A stretch of DNA of 64,000 nt from Aquimarina spongiae (GTDB lineage Bacteria; Bacteroidota; Bacteroidia; Flavobacteriales; Flavobacteriaceae): positions 1-64,000 of the forward strand of contig NZ_FQYP01000004.1 of the NCBI RefSeq assembly GCF_900141785.1. Direction: 5' to 3'. The translations under genes were made by a program, and so were the position numbers. This document shows, one piece after another, positions 8,245-18,193 of the stretch. Within the stretch, counting starts at the first letter, position 1; each line of letters starts with the position of its first letter. Under the pieces are notes generated by a model. That model was given only the letters and a program-made list of their open reading frames with translations. It ran no database searches and had not been told where the DNA came from.

Positions 8245-10755
8245 TTATTCTGTTCGTAAACTCTCAATAGGATTTACTAAGGCGGATTTAAGGGCCTGAA
8301 AGCTAACTGTTAGTATGGAGATTATAAGGGCGATAAAAGCCGCCAGTACAAACACCCAAAGATCAATTGAAGTTCTATATGCAAAATTTGTAAGCCAATC
8401 GTCCACCAGAAAATAAGCAATAGGGATGGCTATCAGTATTGAAATCATAATGAGTTTTGCAAATTCTGAAGTAAACAAAATCACCAATTCAGACATTTTT
8501 GCTCCAAGAACCTTTCTTATTCCCAATTCTTTAACTCGCTGTTCTGCCGTAAACGCCGAGAGTCCGAATAAACCAAGACAGGCAATAATTAATGCCATAA
8601 CGGTAAAAATGTTTAGCACCAACCCCATTTGCTGCTCTGCTACAAAGGTGTTTTCAAAATCTTGATCCATAAAACTGTATTCAAAAGGAAATGAAGGATC
8701 AATCTGTGCTATTTCTTCTTGTACACTGGTAATTATTTCCTGTACATCAGCACTATTTTTGAAGGATTCTGAATGAAGTCTCATAGAATAGTATGATAAA
8801 CCGGCTCCGTAATCCCAAACCTTATCATTTTGATGATGAATAATAACCAATGGCCCGATTTCTTGTCGAATGCTATTAAAATTAAAATTCTTGACTACTC
8901 CTATTACTTCGAACTCATCTTCATTGCCAGAGGCCAATGCCAATATTTTCCCTACCGGAGATTCATTTTCATAAGCATCTCTGGTCCCCCATCCTAATGC
9001 TTTAACAGCTTCTTCATTAAGAACCACTTTGTACTTATCATTAGGTCTTGCAGAAATATCAAAATTTCTTCCTGCTATAAACTCTACTCCCAAAAGATCC
9101 AAATAATCTTCTTCCGTTCTTACATTTCTAAGTTGAACCACATCACTGTTTCCTCCAATGTTTTTATAGCGATCTCCACTCCAAATATCGGGTGGCAAAC
9201 CAAAGGATTTTCCCACCTTATCAAAAGCTGGGTTTGATTGTAGTTTTGTTTTAAGAGACTCCGTATCAAATCCAAGTTGTTCTATGTTATGAATTTGAAG
9301 AATATGATCTCGATCAAAACCAATATCAAGTGAGGATGCATACTTTAACTGTTTCTGAACAAAAAACGTACATATTACCAAAGCAATAGAAATGGTAAAC
9401 TGAAATATGACCAAGGCATTTCTAATCCCCTTACCTTTAAATTTACTACTTATCTTACTTTTAAGAGTTTCAGCTGGACGAAATGCAGAAAGATAGAAAG
9501 CTGGATAGCTCCCGGAAACAATTCCTAATACCAAAATAAATACCCCTATAATTACAAGAAATAAAGGATTACCTAGATATGAAGACAATTCCAGTTTGGT
9601 ATTGGCTACGGTATTAAATACTCCTAAGAACAACTGCACCAATAATAATGCGATCAAAGTCCCCAAAAAAACGAACAATGTAGATTCTAGAATAAACTGC
9701 TTAATTAGTGCTGTTTTTTGAGACCCCAATACTTTTCTAACCCCAATCTCTTTGGCTCTTTTTGACGATCTGGCCGTAGATAGATTCATGAAATTAATAC
9801 TGGACAGCACTAATACCAATATCCCAATTGCTCCAAAAATTTTGACATACATAGGGTTTCCCGTGGGACCAAAAGTATGGAAATTCGGTGCTCCTGATCG
9901 GTAAACTTCTCTAAGAGGTTGTAACTCCAATTTCCAAGAATAGCCTTTTGTGAACTCTTCAAACGTTTGATTAAAAATACGTTCTGTAGTTGGTGGTGCC
10001 CATTTTGGTGGTATCGCCTGAATTTTATTAGTTAGAGCAGTTATATCTGTCCCTTCTTTTACCAAACCATAAGTACCAAAGGCTGTCCATATCCATTTCC
10101 ATCCATCTCTTTTCATTTGTTCTGAAAAACTGCTTAGAGAAACCAAAACATCAAACTGAAAATGGGATTTATAAGGAACATTTTCGATAATCCCTTTTAC
10201 CGTATAGGTTTGCCAATGACCTTCCCAATCTTTTACTTCTACAGTCTTTCCTATTGGGTTTTGATCCCCAAAGTAAGTTTTGGCCTTTTCTTCAGACAGT
10301 ATCATACTCATGGGTTCGCTCAAAGCGGTTGCTTTGTTTCCTTTAATCCACGGAAAGGAAAAAACATCGAAGAAATTGTCTTCCGCAGCATAGTAAAAAT
10401 CCTCATTATACACATTACTTTCAGTACCATCCAGAACACGAAGAACTTGAGATCCTCTATTCAATAGCCTGGTTACCTCTTCAAACTCTGGTGCATCCTC
10501 GCGTAAAGCAACGGCAACATTAGGGCCGGTACTTGATACTTGTTCTCCCCAATCTCCCCAAATGTCAGGTTGATTTATTCTATAGATACGATCTCCTTTT
10601 TCATGAAAAGTATCATAAGTCAACTCACTATGCACATAAAGCCCAATGATAAAACAAGTACAAATACCAATGCTTAATCCAATAATATTGAGAATGCTAA
10701 ATTGTTTTTGTCGTAGGGCATTTCTCCAGGCTATTTTGAAATAATTCTTAATCAT
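8245..10755 (-). CDS. MacB/FtsX-like ABC transporter permease 7 of 8
   Basis: The protein is 836 residues with the same two-core, two-FtsX architecture. It starts MIKNYFKIAWRNALRQK, carries FTAEQRVKELGIRKVLGAK in the last FtsX block and ends NPIESLRTE. It is clearly the closest relative of permease 6: equal length, shared periplasmic segments (GDRIYR(I/V)NQ, then IWGDW, then STGPNVA), and near-identical intergenic DNA. The extra ~30 residues compared with the other permeases lie mainly in the periplasmic cores (for example the IQAIPPKWA region). This pair most likely arose by a comparatively recent tandem duplication. Confidence 0.9.
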   Translation of the reverse strand: MIKNYFKIAWRNALRQKQFSILNIIGLSIGICTCFIIGLYVHSELTYDTFHEKGDRIYRINQPDIWGDWGEQVSSTGPNVAVALREDAPEFEEVTRLLNRGSQVLRVLDGTESNVYNEDFYYAAEDNFFDVFSFPWIKGNKATALSEPMSMILSEEKAKTYFGDQNPIGKTVEVKDWEGHWQTYTVKGIIENVPYKSHFQFDVLVSLSSFSEQMKRDGWKWIWTAFGTYGLVKEGTDITALTNKIQAIPPKWAPPTTERIFNQTFEEFTKGYSWKLELQPLREVYRSGAPNFHTFGPTGNPMYVKIFGAIGILVLVLSSINFMNLSTARSSKRAKEIGVRKVLGSQKTALIKQFILESTLFVFLGTLIALLLVQLFLGVFNTVANTKLELSSYLGNPLFLVIIGVFILVLGIVSGSYPAFYLSAFRPAETLKSKISSKFKGKGIRNALVIFQFTISIALVICTFFVQKQLKYASSLDIGFDRDHILQIHNIEQLGFDTESLKTKLQSNPAFDKVGKSFGLPPDIWSGDRYKNIGGNSDVVQLRNVRTEEDYLDLLGVEFIAGRNFDISARPNDKYKVVLNEEAVKALGWGTRDAYENESPVGKILALASGNEDEFEVIGVVKNFNFNSIRQEIGPLVIIHHQNDKVWDYGAGLSYYSMRLHSESFKNSADVQEIITSVQEEIAQIDPSFPFEYSFMDQDFENTFVAEQQMGLVLNIFTVMALIIACLGLFGLSAFTAEQRVKELGIRKVLGAKMSELVILFTSEFAKLIMISILIAIPIAYFLVDDWLTNFAYRTSIDLWVFVLAAFIALIISILTVSFQALKSALVNPIESLRTE

Positions 10756-10776
10756 AATTATGCTACTTAAATTTGA

Positions 10777-13287
10777 TTATTCGGTTCGTAAACTATCTAC
10801 AGGATTCGCCATTGCAATTTTCATGGTTTGAAAACTTACCGTAACTATGGTAATCACAATTGCACTTAATGCCGCTGTAGCAAACACCCAAAATTCTATA
10901 GGTGTGCTATATGCGAAGTCTTTGAGCCATTCTTTGACCAGAAAATAGGCCAAAGGTGAAGCCAACACCACCGAGATTATAATGAGCTTGGTAAACTCTG
11001 AAGAAAATAACATGGCCAACTCTGATACTTTGGCTCCTAGTACTTTTCGTATACCTAATTCTTTAACACGCTGTTCTGCAGAAAATGCTGCAAGACCAAA
11101 CAATCCTAAACAGGCAATAATTAATGCTAAAACAGTAAAAATGTTTAGTATCGTAGCCATTTGTTGTTCTGTTCTAAATGTATTTTCGAATTCCTGATCC
11201 AAAAAGCTATATTCAAACAAAACTGAGGCATCCATCTTTTTCATTTCTTGTTGAATATCATCAATAACACCTTGTAGTTCTCCGGTATTGCTAACGGTCT
11301 GTGGATTAATTCGCGCGGCCAAATAGGTACGCCCTCGACCATAATTCCAAACCCAATCATTATCCTTATGAAGGATAACCAATGGCCCTATTTTTTCTTT
11401 GGTAGAACTGAAGTTAAAATCCTTGACCACTCCCAATACCTCCATCTTACTGGCGTTTTCATTAGTCATGGCTACATATTTTCCAACTGGAGAATCGTTA
11501 TGATAGTTTTCTTTATTCCCCCAACCAAACATCTTTACCGCTTCCTCATTCAAAACTACTCCGTATTTATCGGCTTCTCTTAAAGGATCAAAGTTCCTAC
11601 CTGCCAAAAACTCTACTCCCAAAAGGTCCAAAAAGTCTCCTTCGGTTCGTACATCGTCAAAATGCAAGGCTGGATTTTCTGGTCCAAACGCTCTGTATTT
11701 ATCCCCAGAAGTTACATTAGGAGGGATACCATAAGACATCCCTACGTGTGTAAATGCTGGATTTGCTTTTAGTTTTTCTTTCAGTGTCTCTCCTTGCCCT
11801 TCTAACTGCTCAAAATTGTGAATCTGCAATACATTATCTTTTAGCAATCCAAGATCCAAAGACGAGGTATACGACAATTGTTTTTGAACAAAGAAGGCAA
11901 AAATGATCAATGCGATCGAAACTGTAAATTGAAATACTACTAACCCATTTCTTAAGTTCTTTCCTTTGAATACCGAAGACATCTTTCCTTTTAAGGTTTC
12001 TATCGGACGAAATGCGGATAGGTAAAATGCAGGATAACTCCCTGACAAAATTCCTAATACAAGGATAAACAATACAATAAGTGTGATACAAATAGGATTG
12101 CCTAACACTGGTAGCATGGACAAGTTCTTATCGGCTATCGCATTAAATACACCCAAGAAAAGTTGTACCAACACAAGCGCAAAAATTGTACTTACCGTTA
12201 CAAAAAGGGTAGATTCCAGTATAAATTGTTTGATTAATCTCGTTCTTTCAGACCCAAGTACTTTTCGAATCCCTACTTCTTTTGCTCTTTTGGAAGATCG
12301 AGCTGTAGATAGATTCATGAAGTTAATACTCGACAAGAAAAGGATCAAAATCCCTATAGCTATGAATAGTTTTACGAACTGTGGCTTACCGGTAGGACCA
12401 AAAAGATGACTCTTGGGATCGTTTGAAAGGTAAATACCTCGTAAAGGTTGAAGGTATAATCTCCATTCATTCTCAGCGGTAAACGCTTCATAAGACTGAT
12501 TAAACAATCTTTGTGTAGTAAGTGCTGCCCATTTTGGAGGGATCGCCTGAATCTTCTCCTCGAGCACCTCAACATTAGTTCCTTCTTTTATCAGCCCGTA
12601 AGTAGCAAAACCTGTCCAGGCCCACAACCAATTTTGCCGATCCAATCTATTTTGGATAGTTGATAGTGACATCAACACATCAAACTCTAAATGAGAATTG
12701 TTGGGTAAATTCTCTAATACTGCAGTTACCGTAAATGTACTCCATTGATCATTGGATTCTCTTACCTCGAGTTGCTTCCCCAGCGCATCTTCATTTCCAA
12801 AATAGCGTTGCGCCATTTCTTCGGTAATAACCATACTCATAGGTTCTTTGAGTGCAGTCTGAATATCTCCTTCTTTAAACCGAAAAGAAAACACCTCAAA
12901 GAAATTTTCTTCAGCCAAAAAGGCTTTCTCTTCTTTAAAGAGGTCTCTATCCTGATTTTCGCTTTTTCGTCTCATGGTTTGAGCACCTGCATCCAGCATA
13001 CGAGTTATCTTTTCGAACTCTGGAGCATCTGCTTTTAGTGCTTCTGCTACATTAGGACCGGTAGATGCATATTGCTTATTCCAATCTCCCCATATATAGG
13101 ATTGATTCACTCTATAAATACGATCTCCATTTTCATGAAAGGTATCATAGTTCGTTTCGCTATATACATACAGACCTATCATAAAGCAACTGGTAATACC
13201 AATGGTAAGTCCTAATATGTTTAGAAAAGTAAATTGCTTTTCTCTTATCAAATTCCTCCAGATAATCTTGAAATAATTTTTAAGCAT
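10777..13287 (-). CDS. MacB/FtsX-like ABC transporter permease 6 of 8
   Basis: This 836-residue paralogue of permease 7 starts MLKNYFKIIWRNLIREK, has FSAEQRVKELGIRKVLGAK in the final FtsX block and ends NPVDSLRTE. The membrane segments are very similar to permease 7, while the periplasmic cores carry most of the differences, as expected if the cores determine substrate or partner specificity. The stop is 21 bases before the start of permease 7 in the direction of transcription. Confidence 0.9.
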   Translation of the reverse strand: MLKNYFKIIWRNLIREKQFTFLNILGLTIGITSCFMIGLYVYSETNYDTFHENGDRIYRVNQSYIWGDWNKQYASTGPNVAEALKADAPEFEKITRMLDAGAQTMRRKSENQDRDLFKEEKAFLAEENFFEVFSFRFKEGDIQTALKEPMSMVITEEMAQRYFGNEDALGKQLEVRESNDQWSTFTVTAVLENLPNNSHLEFDVLMSLSTIQNRLDRQNWLWAWTGFATYGLIKEGTNVEVLEEKIQAIPPKWAALTTQRLFNQSYEAFTAENEWRLYLQPLRGIYLSNDPKSHLFGPTGKPQFVKLFIAIGILILFLSSINFMNLSTARSSKRAKEVGIRKVLGSERTRLIKQFILESTLFVTVSTIFALVLVQLFLGVFNAIADKNLSMLPVLGNPICITLIVLFILVLGILSGSYPAFYLSAFRPIETLKGKMSSVFKGKNLRNGLVVFQFTVSIALIIFAFFVQKQLSYTSSLDLGLLKDNVLQIHNFEQLEGQGETLKEKLKANPAFTHVGMSYGIPPNVTSGDKYRAFGPENPALHFDDVRTEGDFLDLLGVEFLAGRNFDPLREADKYGVVLNEEAVKMFGWGNKENYHNDSPVGKYVAMTNENASKMEVLGVVKDFNFSSTKEKIGPLVILHKDNDWVWNYGRGRTYLAARINPQTVSNTGELQGVIDDIQQEMKKMDASVLFEYSFLDQEFENTFRTEQQMATILNIFTVLALIIACLGLFGLAAFSAEQRVKELGIRKVLGAKVSELAMLFSSEFTKLIIISVVLASPLAYFLVKEWLKDFAYSTPIEFWVFATAALSAIVITIVTVSFQTMKIAMANPVDSLRTE

Positions 13288-13312
13288 GATTTACGTTTTT
13301 TGATTGATTTTT

Positions 13313-15733
13313 TTATTCATCTCGTAGCGCATCTACAGGATTTGCACTTGCCGCAGCAAAACTTTGCCAGCTTACGGTAAGTAATGTGATACCCAGTGCA
13401 ATAATTCCTGCCAACCCAAAGATCCACCAGTTCAAACTGGTTTTGATGGCAAAGTTTTGCAACCAGGCATTCATTGCATACCAGGATATGGGCACAGCTA
13501 TAAAAAAGGCTACGCCTACCCATTTGATAAAATCGATATTGAGTAGTTTTAGTATTTTGAAAATAGTGGCTCCATTAACTTTACGGATACCTATTTCTTT
13601 TTTTCGTTGTATACAGGTATACGAAGTCAAACCGAACAGACCTAATGCTGCAATAAATATGGCTAAGGCTGTGAAAATTTTGAACGCATCCCTAAATTTG
13701 TTGTCTTCTTCGTACTGTTTTTGAAATTTCTTATCCAAAAATGTATAATTAAATGTACTCGAAGGAAATACTGAAGACCAGGTTTTTTGCAATTCATTTA
13801 GCGCAGTATTGTATCCAGAAACTGAAGTAACACTTGGATTCAATTTTACCAATAGTACATCCCGTGTTGGTGTATATCGCAACACCATGGGTTCTACCGG
13901 ATTTTTTACCCCAAAATGATGATAGTCTTTGATAATCCCAACAATATTCCAATCACGACCCCAAAACTTTACTTTTTTATGTAATGCCTCCTCCACATTA
14001 GTGATCCCCACTTCTTTTACAAACTCGGCATTGACAATTATATCTTTACTATATCCTTTTGGAGTTTCCTTGAACGTTTTCCCAGCCAAAAATTCGATGC
14101 CCATAACCTCAAAATAATCCGTATTTGCCTCATATGTATACCATACCTTTTGTTCATTTATGGTACCGTCGGGATAGGTCATCCCCATAAAAGAAGATAG
14201 ATTATCATATCCGTCACCAGGGTATGTATTTGACAAACCTGTACTGAGTACTATGGAGTTTTGTTTAAGTTCTTGAGATAACACCGAGAAATCAGCTCGC
14301 AATAAAGAATCGGATTTGTTGGTTAGGATTTCACCTTGTATGGCCAATACATTATTCAAATCAGAACCTATGGGTTGATCATTGATAAAATTAATTTGCT
14401 TGGTGACTACGATAGTTCCTATAAGCAGTATGATGGTCGCCAAAAACTGAGTAATAATCAGGGCTTTTCTAATATGTAATCCCTGAGCAGAAGTACGCAC
14501 CTTCCCTTTTAACGCTTTTGAAGGCGTATAGCGACTTAGCACAATAGCAGGATATAACCCTGCTAACATCATACCTAGCAAAATAATCCCCAAAATAGGA
14601 AGTAGCTTTTGTATGATATCAATCTCAAAACGCAGTGTTTTTCCTGTAAATTCGTTATAGATTGGTAATATGAGCGTTGCTATAATTATGGCAATAATAA
14701 TTGCCGCTATATTGAGCATAAACGACTCCAACAATGACTGTACAATAAGCTGTTGTTTTTGTGCCCCGGCTACTTTTCTGATTCCTATTTCTTTAGCTCT
14801 TTCTAAAGACTTGGTGGTAGAAAGATTGATGTAATTCAGCCAAGAAAGAATCAATATGATAAATGCAATGGCTGTAAGAAATTTGATACGGGTAATGCTA
14901 CCATTTGCCTCTGCTTCATAAGGTTTATTAGAATATAAATGAATATCTTCTATAGGTTCGATATTCATACGCTCATCTTGTACTTCGGTCATACCTCGAT
15001 CTACAATCTTTTTTTGTAAAAGAGTGGCATCCGCTTTTTCATCAATTTTTAAATAAGTAAAGAACGTATTGTTATTCCAATTGGGTCGTTTAATATTATC
15101 CCCAACAGCCTCTAGGTTAGGAAGAGTGCTATAAGAGATCAAATATCCAATTTTGAAATGTGAGTTTTGATCCAAATCTGGAAGCACACCAGTAACCTTT
15201 ACCAAAGTAGAAGAACCCTGAAAAAACTGTAGCGTCTTCCCAATAGGATTCTGATCTCCAAAAAGTGTTTGGGCTAACGAAGCCGTGAGTACTATAGTAT
15301 TTGGTTCTGTTAACGCAGTACGAGTATCTCCATACGTTAGGTTCTGACTAAAAATATCGAAATAAGTAGGGTCTGCAACACAACCATCACTTATTTCAAG
15401 AATGTGATGCTGGTTTTTTAAAGTTGTTTTTCCCAATCTATAGAATCGCACGTAATCCTCAACCTCCTGAAACTCCTTTTTTAATGTAGGACCTACCTGG
15501 TTATACGTTTGTGCATCCCCAGCCACATAGGTATCTCCTTCAAGATAATCCATATAGGCCCGATAAACATTTTCAGAACCATCAAAACGGTCATAACTAT
15601 GTTCATATCTTATATAGACCATCAAAAGAATAAATGAAGCAACCCCAATGGCTAAACCTGCTATATTAATGAAAGAATACAATTTATTCTTCAAAAGATA
15701 TCTCAATGCTATTTTAAAATATAAGGTATACAT
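13313..15733 (-). CDS. MacB/FtsX-like ABC transporter permease 5 of 8
   Basis: The 806-residue protein has the usual duplicated permease layout but diverges at the ends. It starts MYTLYFKIALRYLLKNK rather than M(F/I/L)KNYFKIAWRN, has YTCIQRKKEIGIRKVNGAT in the last FtsX block, and ends NPVDALRDE. The first FtsX block carries STTKSLERAKEIGIRKVAGA. Gaps to the neighbouring permeases are 25 and 24 bases. It is one of the more divergent members of the array. Confidence 0.9.
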   Translation of the reverse strand: MYTLYFKIALRYLLKNKLYSFINIAGLAIGVASFILLMVYIRYEHSYDRFDGSENVYRAYMDYLEGDTYVAGDAQTYNQVGPTLKKEFQEVEDYVRFYRLGKTTLKNQHHILEISDGCVADPTYFDIFSQNLTYGDTRTALTEPNTIVLTASLAQTLFGDQNPIGKTLQFFQGSSTLVKVTGVLPDLDQNSHFKIGYLISYSTLPNLEAVGDNIKRPNWNNNTFFTYLKIDEKADATLLQKKIVDRGMTEVQDERMNIEPIEDIHLYSNKPYEAEANGSITRIKFLTAIAFIILILSWLNYINLSTTKSLERAKEIGIRKVAGAQKQQLIVQSLLESFMLNIAAIIIAIIIATLILPIYNEFTGKTLRFEIDIIQKLLPILGIILLGMMLAGLYPAIVLSRYTPSKALKGKVRTSAQGLHIRKALIITQFLATIILLIGTIVVTKQINFINDQPIGSDLNNVLAIQGEILTNKSDSLLRADFSVLSQELKQNSIVLSTGLSNTYPGDGYDNLSSFMGMTYPDGTINEQKVWYTYEANTDYFEVMGIEFLAGKTFKETPKGYSKDIIVNAEFVKEVGITNVEEALHKKVKFWGRDWNIVGIIKDYHHFGVKNPVEPMVLRYTPTRDVLLVKLNPSVTSVSGYNTALNELQKTWSSVFPSSTFNYTFLDKKFQKQYEEDNKFRDAFKIFTALAIFIAALGLFGLTSYTCIQRKKEIGIRKVNGATIFKILKLLNIDFIKWVGVAFFIAVPISWYAMNAWLQNFAIKTSLNWWIFGLAGIIALGITLLTVSWQSFAAASANPVDALRDE

Positions 15734-15757
15734 GGTACATTCTAATTTTTCTAATTA

Positions 15758-18175
15758 CTATTCTGTCCTAAGACTCTTCACTGGATTTTGCAATGCAGCC
15801 TTAATAGTCCCAAAGGATATTGTGGTCAATGCGATCAATAGTGCTACGATTCCAGCTCCCGCAAATAGCCCGATATTTAAGTCCATTCGGTAAGAATAGT
15901 GCTCTAGCCATTGATTGGCATACCACCAGGCTACAGGCACTACAATAATAAAAGCAACCACTACCAACTTCATAAAATCCTTGGCTAGTAGTATCACCAA
16001 TGAAGGTACATTGGCGCCTACTACTTTTCGAATTCCGATTTCTTTGGTTCGTTTGTTTACGACAAGCAAAGAAATGGCCAACAGACCAATACAACTTAGC
16101 AGTATAGATATGATAGCTCCACTGGTGATAATGGTGATCATAATTCTTTCACGTCTGAAAGTTCTATCGATATTTTCATCAATAAAAGACCCTAGAAACT
16201 CCGAATTTGGCTCTAGTTTTAACCATGCCTTTTCTATAATATCATAGGTTTGTGAAATATCAGAAGGTGCTACTTTAACGTAAGCATATCGCACTTGTTT
16301 TTGCGTTGATAGAAATATGGTAAGCGGTTCAATCTCTCTATCCAAATCTTTAAAATTGAAATCCTTGACCACACCCACTATCGTATGTTGAATGCTATCA
16401 CTTATGATATTAAGTCTTTTCCCTATGGGATCAGGTTCCTGAAGCTCTTCGATCATGGATTCATTGATGACAACAGATAAACTGTCTGAGGCAAAATCGC
16501 GATCAAATGATCTTCCAGAAAGCAAAGAAATATCCAAAGTGTTGAGATAATCATGATCCACTACCAACATATGTGTTCCTACCTGTCGATTTTTGTAATC
16601 AAACCCCAACGAGCTAGAATAACGGCTTCCGTCTCTACCTCTACCCAAATTATCATCAGACGCGGTGATTCCAAGAATATTGGGTTCATTTTTCAATTCT
16701 TCTCTAAGGAGATTCACTACTTTATTGCCTCCTTGTTTACCATTAAGAGGTACCGAAATTACTTGTGTTTTATTAAACCCCAAGTCTTTGGTTTGCATAT
16801 ATCGTAGTTGTCCTCGAAGTACAAAACTTCCGCTGATTAATAAAATCACAATAGCGAATTGAACAATCATCAATATATCTCTTACTCGATCACGGCCATT
16901 GATTTGTATTTTCCCCTTTAGCGCTTGCAGTGTACCCAGTTTACTTAGTAAAAGCGCCGGATACCCTCCTGCGACTGTAGTCAAAGTAAAAAATACCACA
17001 ACCAACACGATTACGGTAATCAGACTCAAAGTGTTTGTAAATGTAGCTCCCGTGTTGAATAAGGATTTGAATTCATCAATAAAAACAACGCTTAGGATGC
17101 CTCCAAAAATTAAGGTTGTGATAAAAATCAAAACACTCTCACTCCAAAACTGCATAAACACATGCTTTTTTGCAGCGCCCAGTGTTTTGCGCATTCCAAT
17201 TTCTTGTAGTCTTGATGTACTTTTGGCAATGCTCATATTTACAAAGTTCACACAAGCAATAAACAGCAAGAGTATAGCAATACTCAATACAACATAAGGT
17301 AACGCTCGACTCACTATCAACTCCCTATCGCTGTAACTTGTAAAATACAGATCCTCAAACGGGTGTAATTTCATTTGAACATACTCCCCATTTCCATTCA
17401 AAGGTGATCCATCTCTTTTTGCATTTTCTATTTCTTCTGAAAAATGAAGATTCATGAATGCTCTTGTGTTTTCTTCAAATTGAGCAACCGAAACACCTTC
17501 GTTTAACTGAACATATACTTCATGATTAGAATGATCCCATTCATTTTTATAATCTTGATACTGTGGAGAATTTTGGAAATTAATAATTACTTCGAACTCC
17601 ATGCTACTATTATCCGGAATATCCTGTAAAACTGCAGCAACCTGAAAAGGCTTCTTTCTTCCTTTAATCAAAAGATCTACGGTCTCTCCTACCACATCAG
17701 TAGTACCAAAAATGGTATTTGCCATTTTATGTGTAATTCCGATCGTATTTTTTTCTTGTAACCATGTGCCTTGGCTCCCTTTTTCCTGAGCAAAAGAGAA
17801 CATCTCCAAAAAATCTGGATCCACCCAATTGATATCTGCGGTTATTTCCTTTTCATCTTTTAGTAACAAAATTTTTCCATCTTGATATCTAGAAATTTTA
17901 TATATCCCTGGTACCTCTTGTTTTAGCGCATTGGCCAAAGGCATAGGCTGAGAAATATAAATGTCTGATCCCTCAGGAATTTGCCATTGGGTATATAGCT
18001 GATGGATTTCTCCTTTATTTTCATGAAAATTATCGTAAGAAAGCTCAAAAAAAGCAGCCATGCTCAACAAAATGGCCACTCCAAAAGCGACAGAAAGCCC
18101 AATAATATTTAGGATCGTAAACCCTTTGTTTTTCCAAAGGGTACGCCACGCTATTTTGATATAATTTTTAAACAT
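15758..18175 (-). CDS. MacB/FtsX-like ABC transporter permease 4 of 8
   Basis: The start is placed at the ATG at 18175 (MFKNYIKIAWRTLWKNK), giving 805 residues. An in-frame ATG 18 bases upstream at 18193 would add six residues that no sister has and would touch the stop of permease 3. The protein has an N-terminal helix, two periplasmic cores and two FtsX sets. LVVNKRTKEIGIRKVVGAN sits in the last set and the C-terminus is NPVKSLRTE. It lies in mid-operon with gaps of 18 and 24 bases. Confidence 0.88.
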   Translation of the reverse strand: MFKNYIKIAWRTLWKNKGFTILNIIGLSVAFGVAILLSMAAFFELSYDNFHENKGEIHQLYTQWQIPEGSDIYISQPMPLANALKQEVPGIYKISRYQDGKILLLKDEKEITADINWVDPDFLEMFSFAQEKGSQGTWLQEKNTIGITHKMANTIFGTTDVVGETVDLLIKGRKKPFQVAAVLQDIPDNSSMEFEVIINFQNSPQYQDYKNEWDHSNHEVYVQLNEGVSVAQFEENTRAFMNLHFSEEIENAKRDGSPLNGNGEYVQMKLHPFEDLYFTSYSDRELIVSRALPYVVLSIAILLLFIACVNFVNMSIAKSTSRLQEIGMRKTLGAAKKHVFMQFWSESVLIFITTLIFGGILSVVFIDEFKSLFNTGATFTNTLSLITVIVLVVVFFTLTTVAGGYPALLLSKLGTLQALKGKIQINGRDRVRDILMIVQFAIVILLISGSFVLRGQLRYMQTKDLGFNKTQVISVPLNGKQGGNKVVNLLREELKNEPNILGITASDDNLGRGRDGSRYSSSLGFDYKNRQVGTHMLVVDHDYLNTLDISLLSGRSFDRDFASDSLSVVINESMIEELQEPDPIGKRLNIISDSIQHTIVGVVKDFNFKDLDREIEPLTIFLSTQKQVRYAYVKVAPSDISQTYDIIEKAWLKLEPNSEFLGSFIDENIDRTFRRERIMITIITSGAIISILLSCIGLLAISLLVVNKRTKEIGIRKVVGANVPSLVILLAKDFMKLVVVAFIIVVPVAWWYANQWLEHYSYRMDLNIGLFAGAGIVALLIALTTISFGTIKAALQNPVKSLRTE

Positions 18176-18193
18176 GTTGTTTCTTATTTGCAA

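Noticed and set aside
18176..18193. Upstream start for permease 4 (MQIRNN extension)
   Set aside because: All sister permeases begin at the M-x-K-x-(Y/H) motif, and the extension would abut the stop of the preceding gene.
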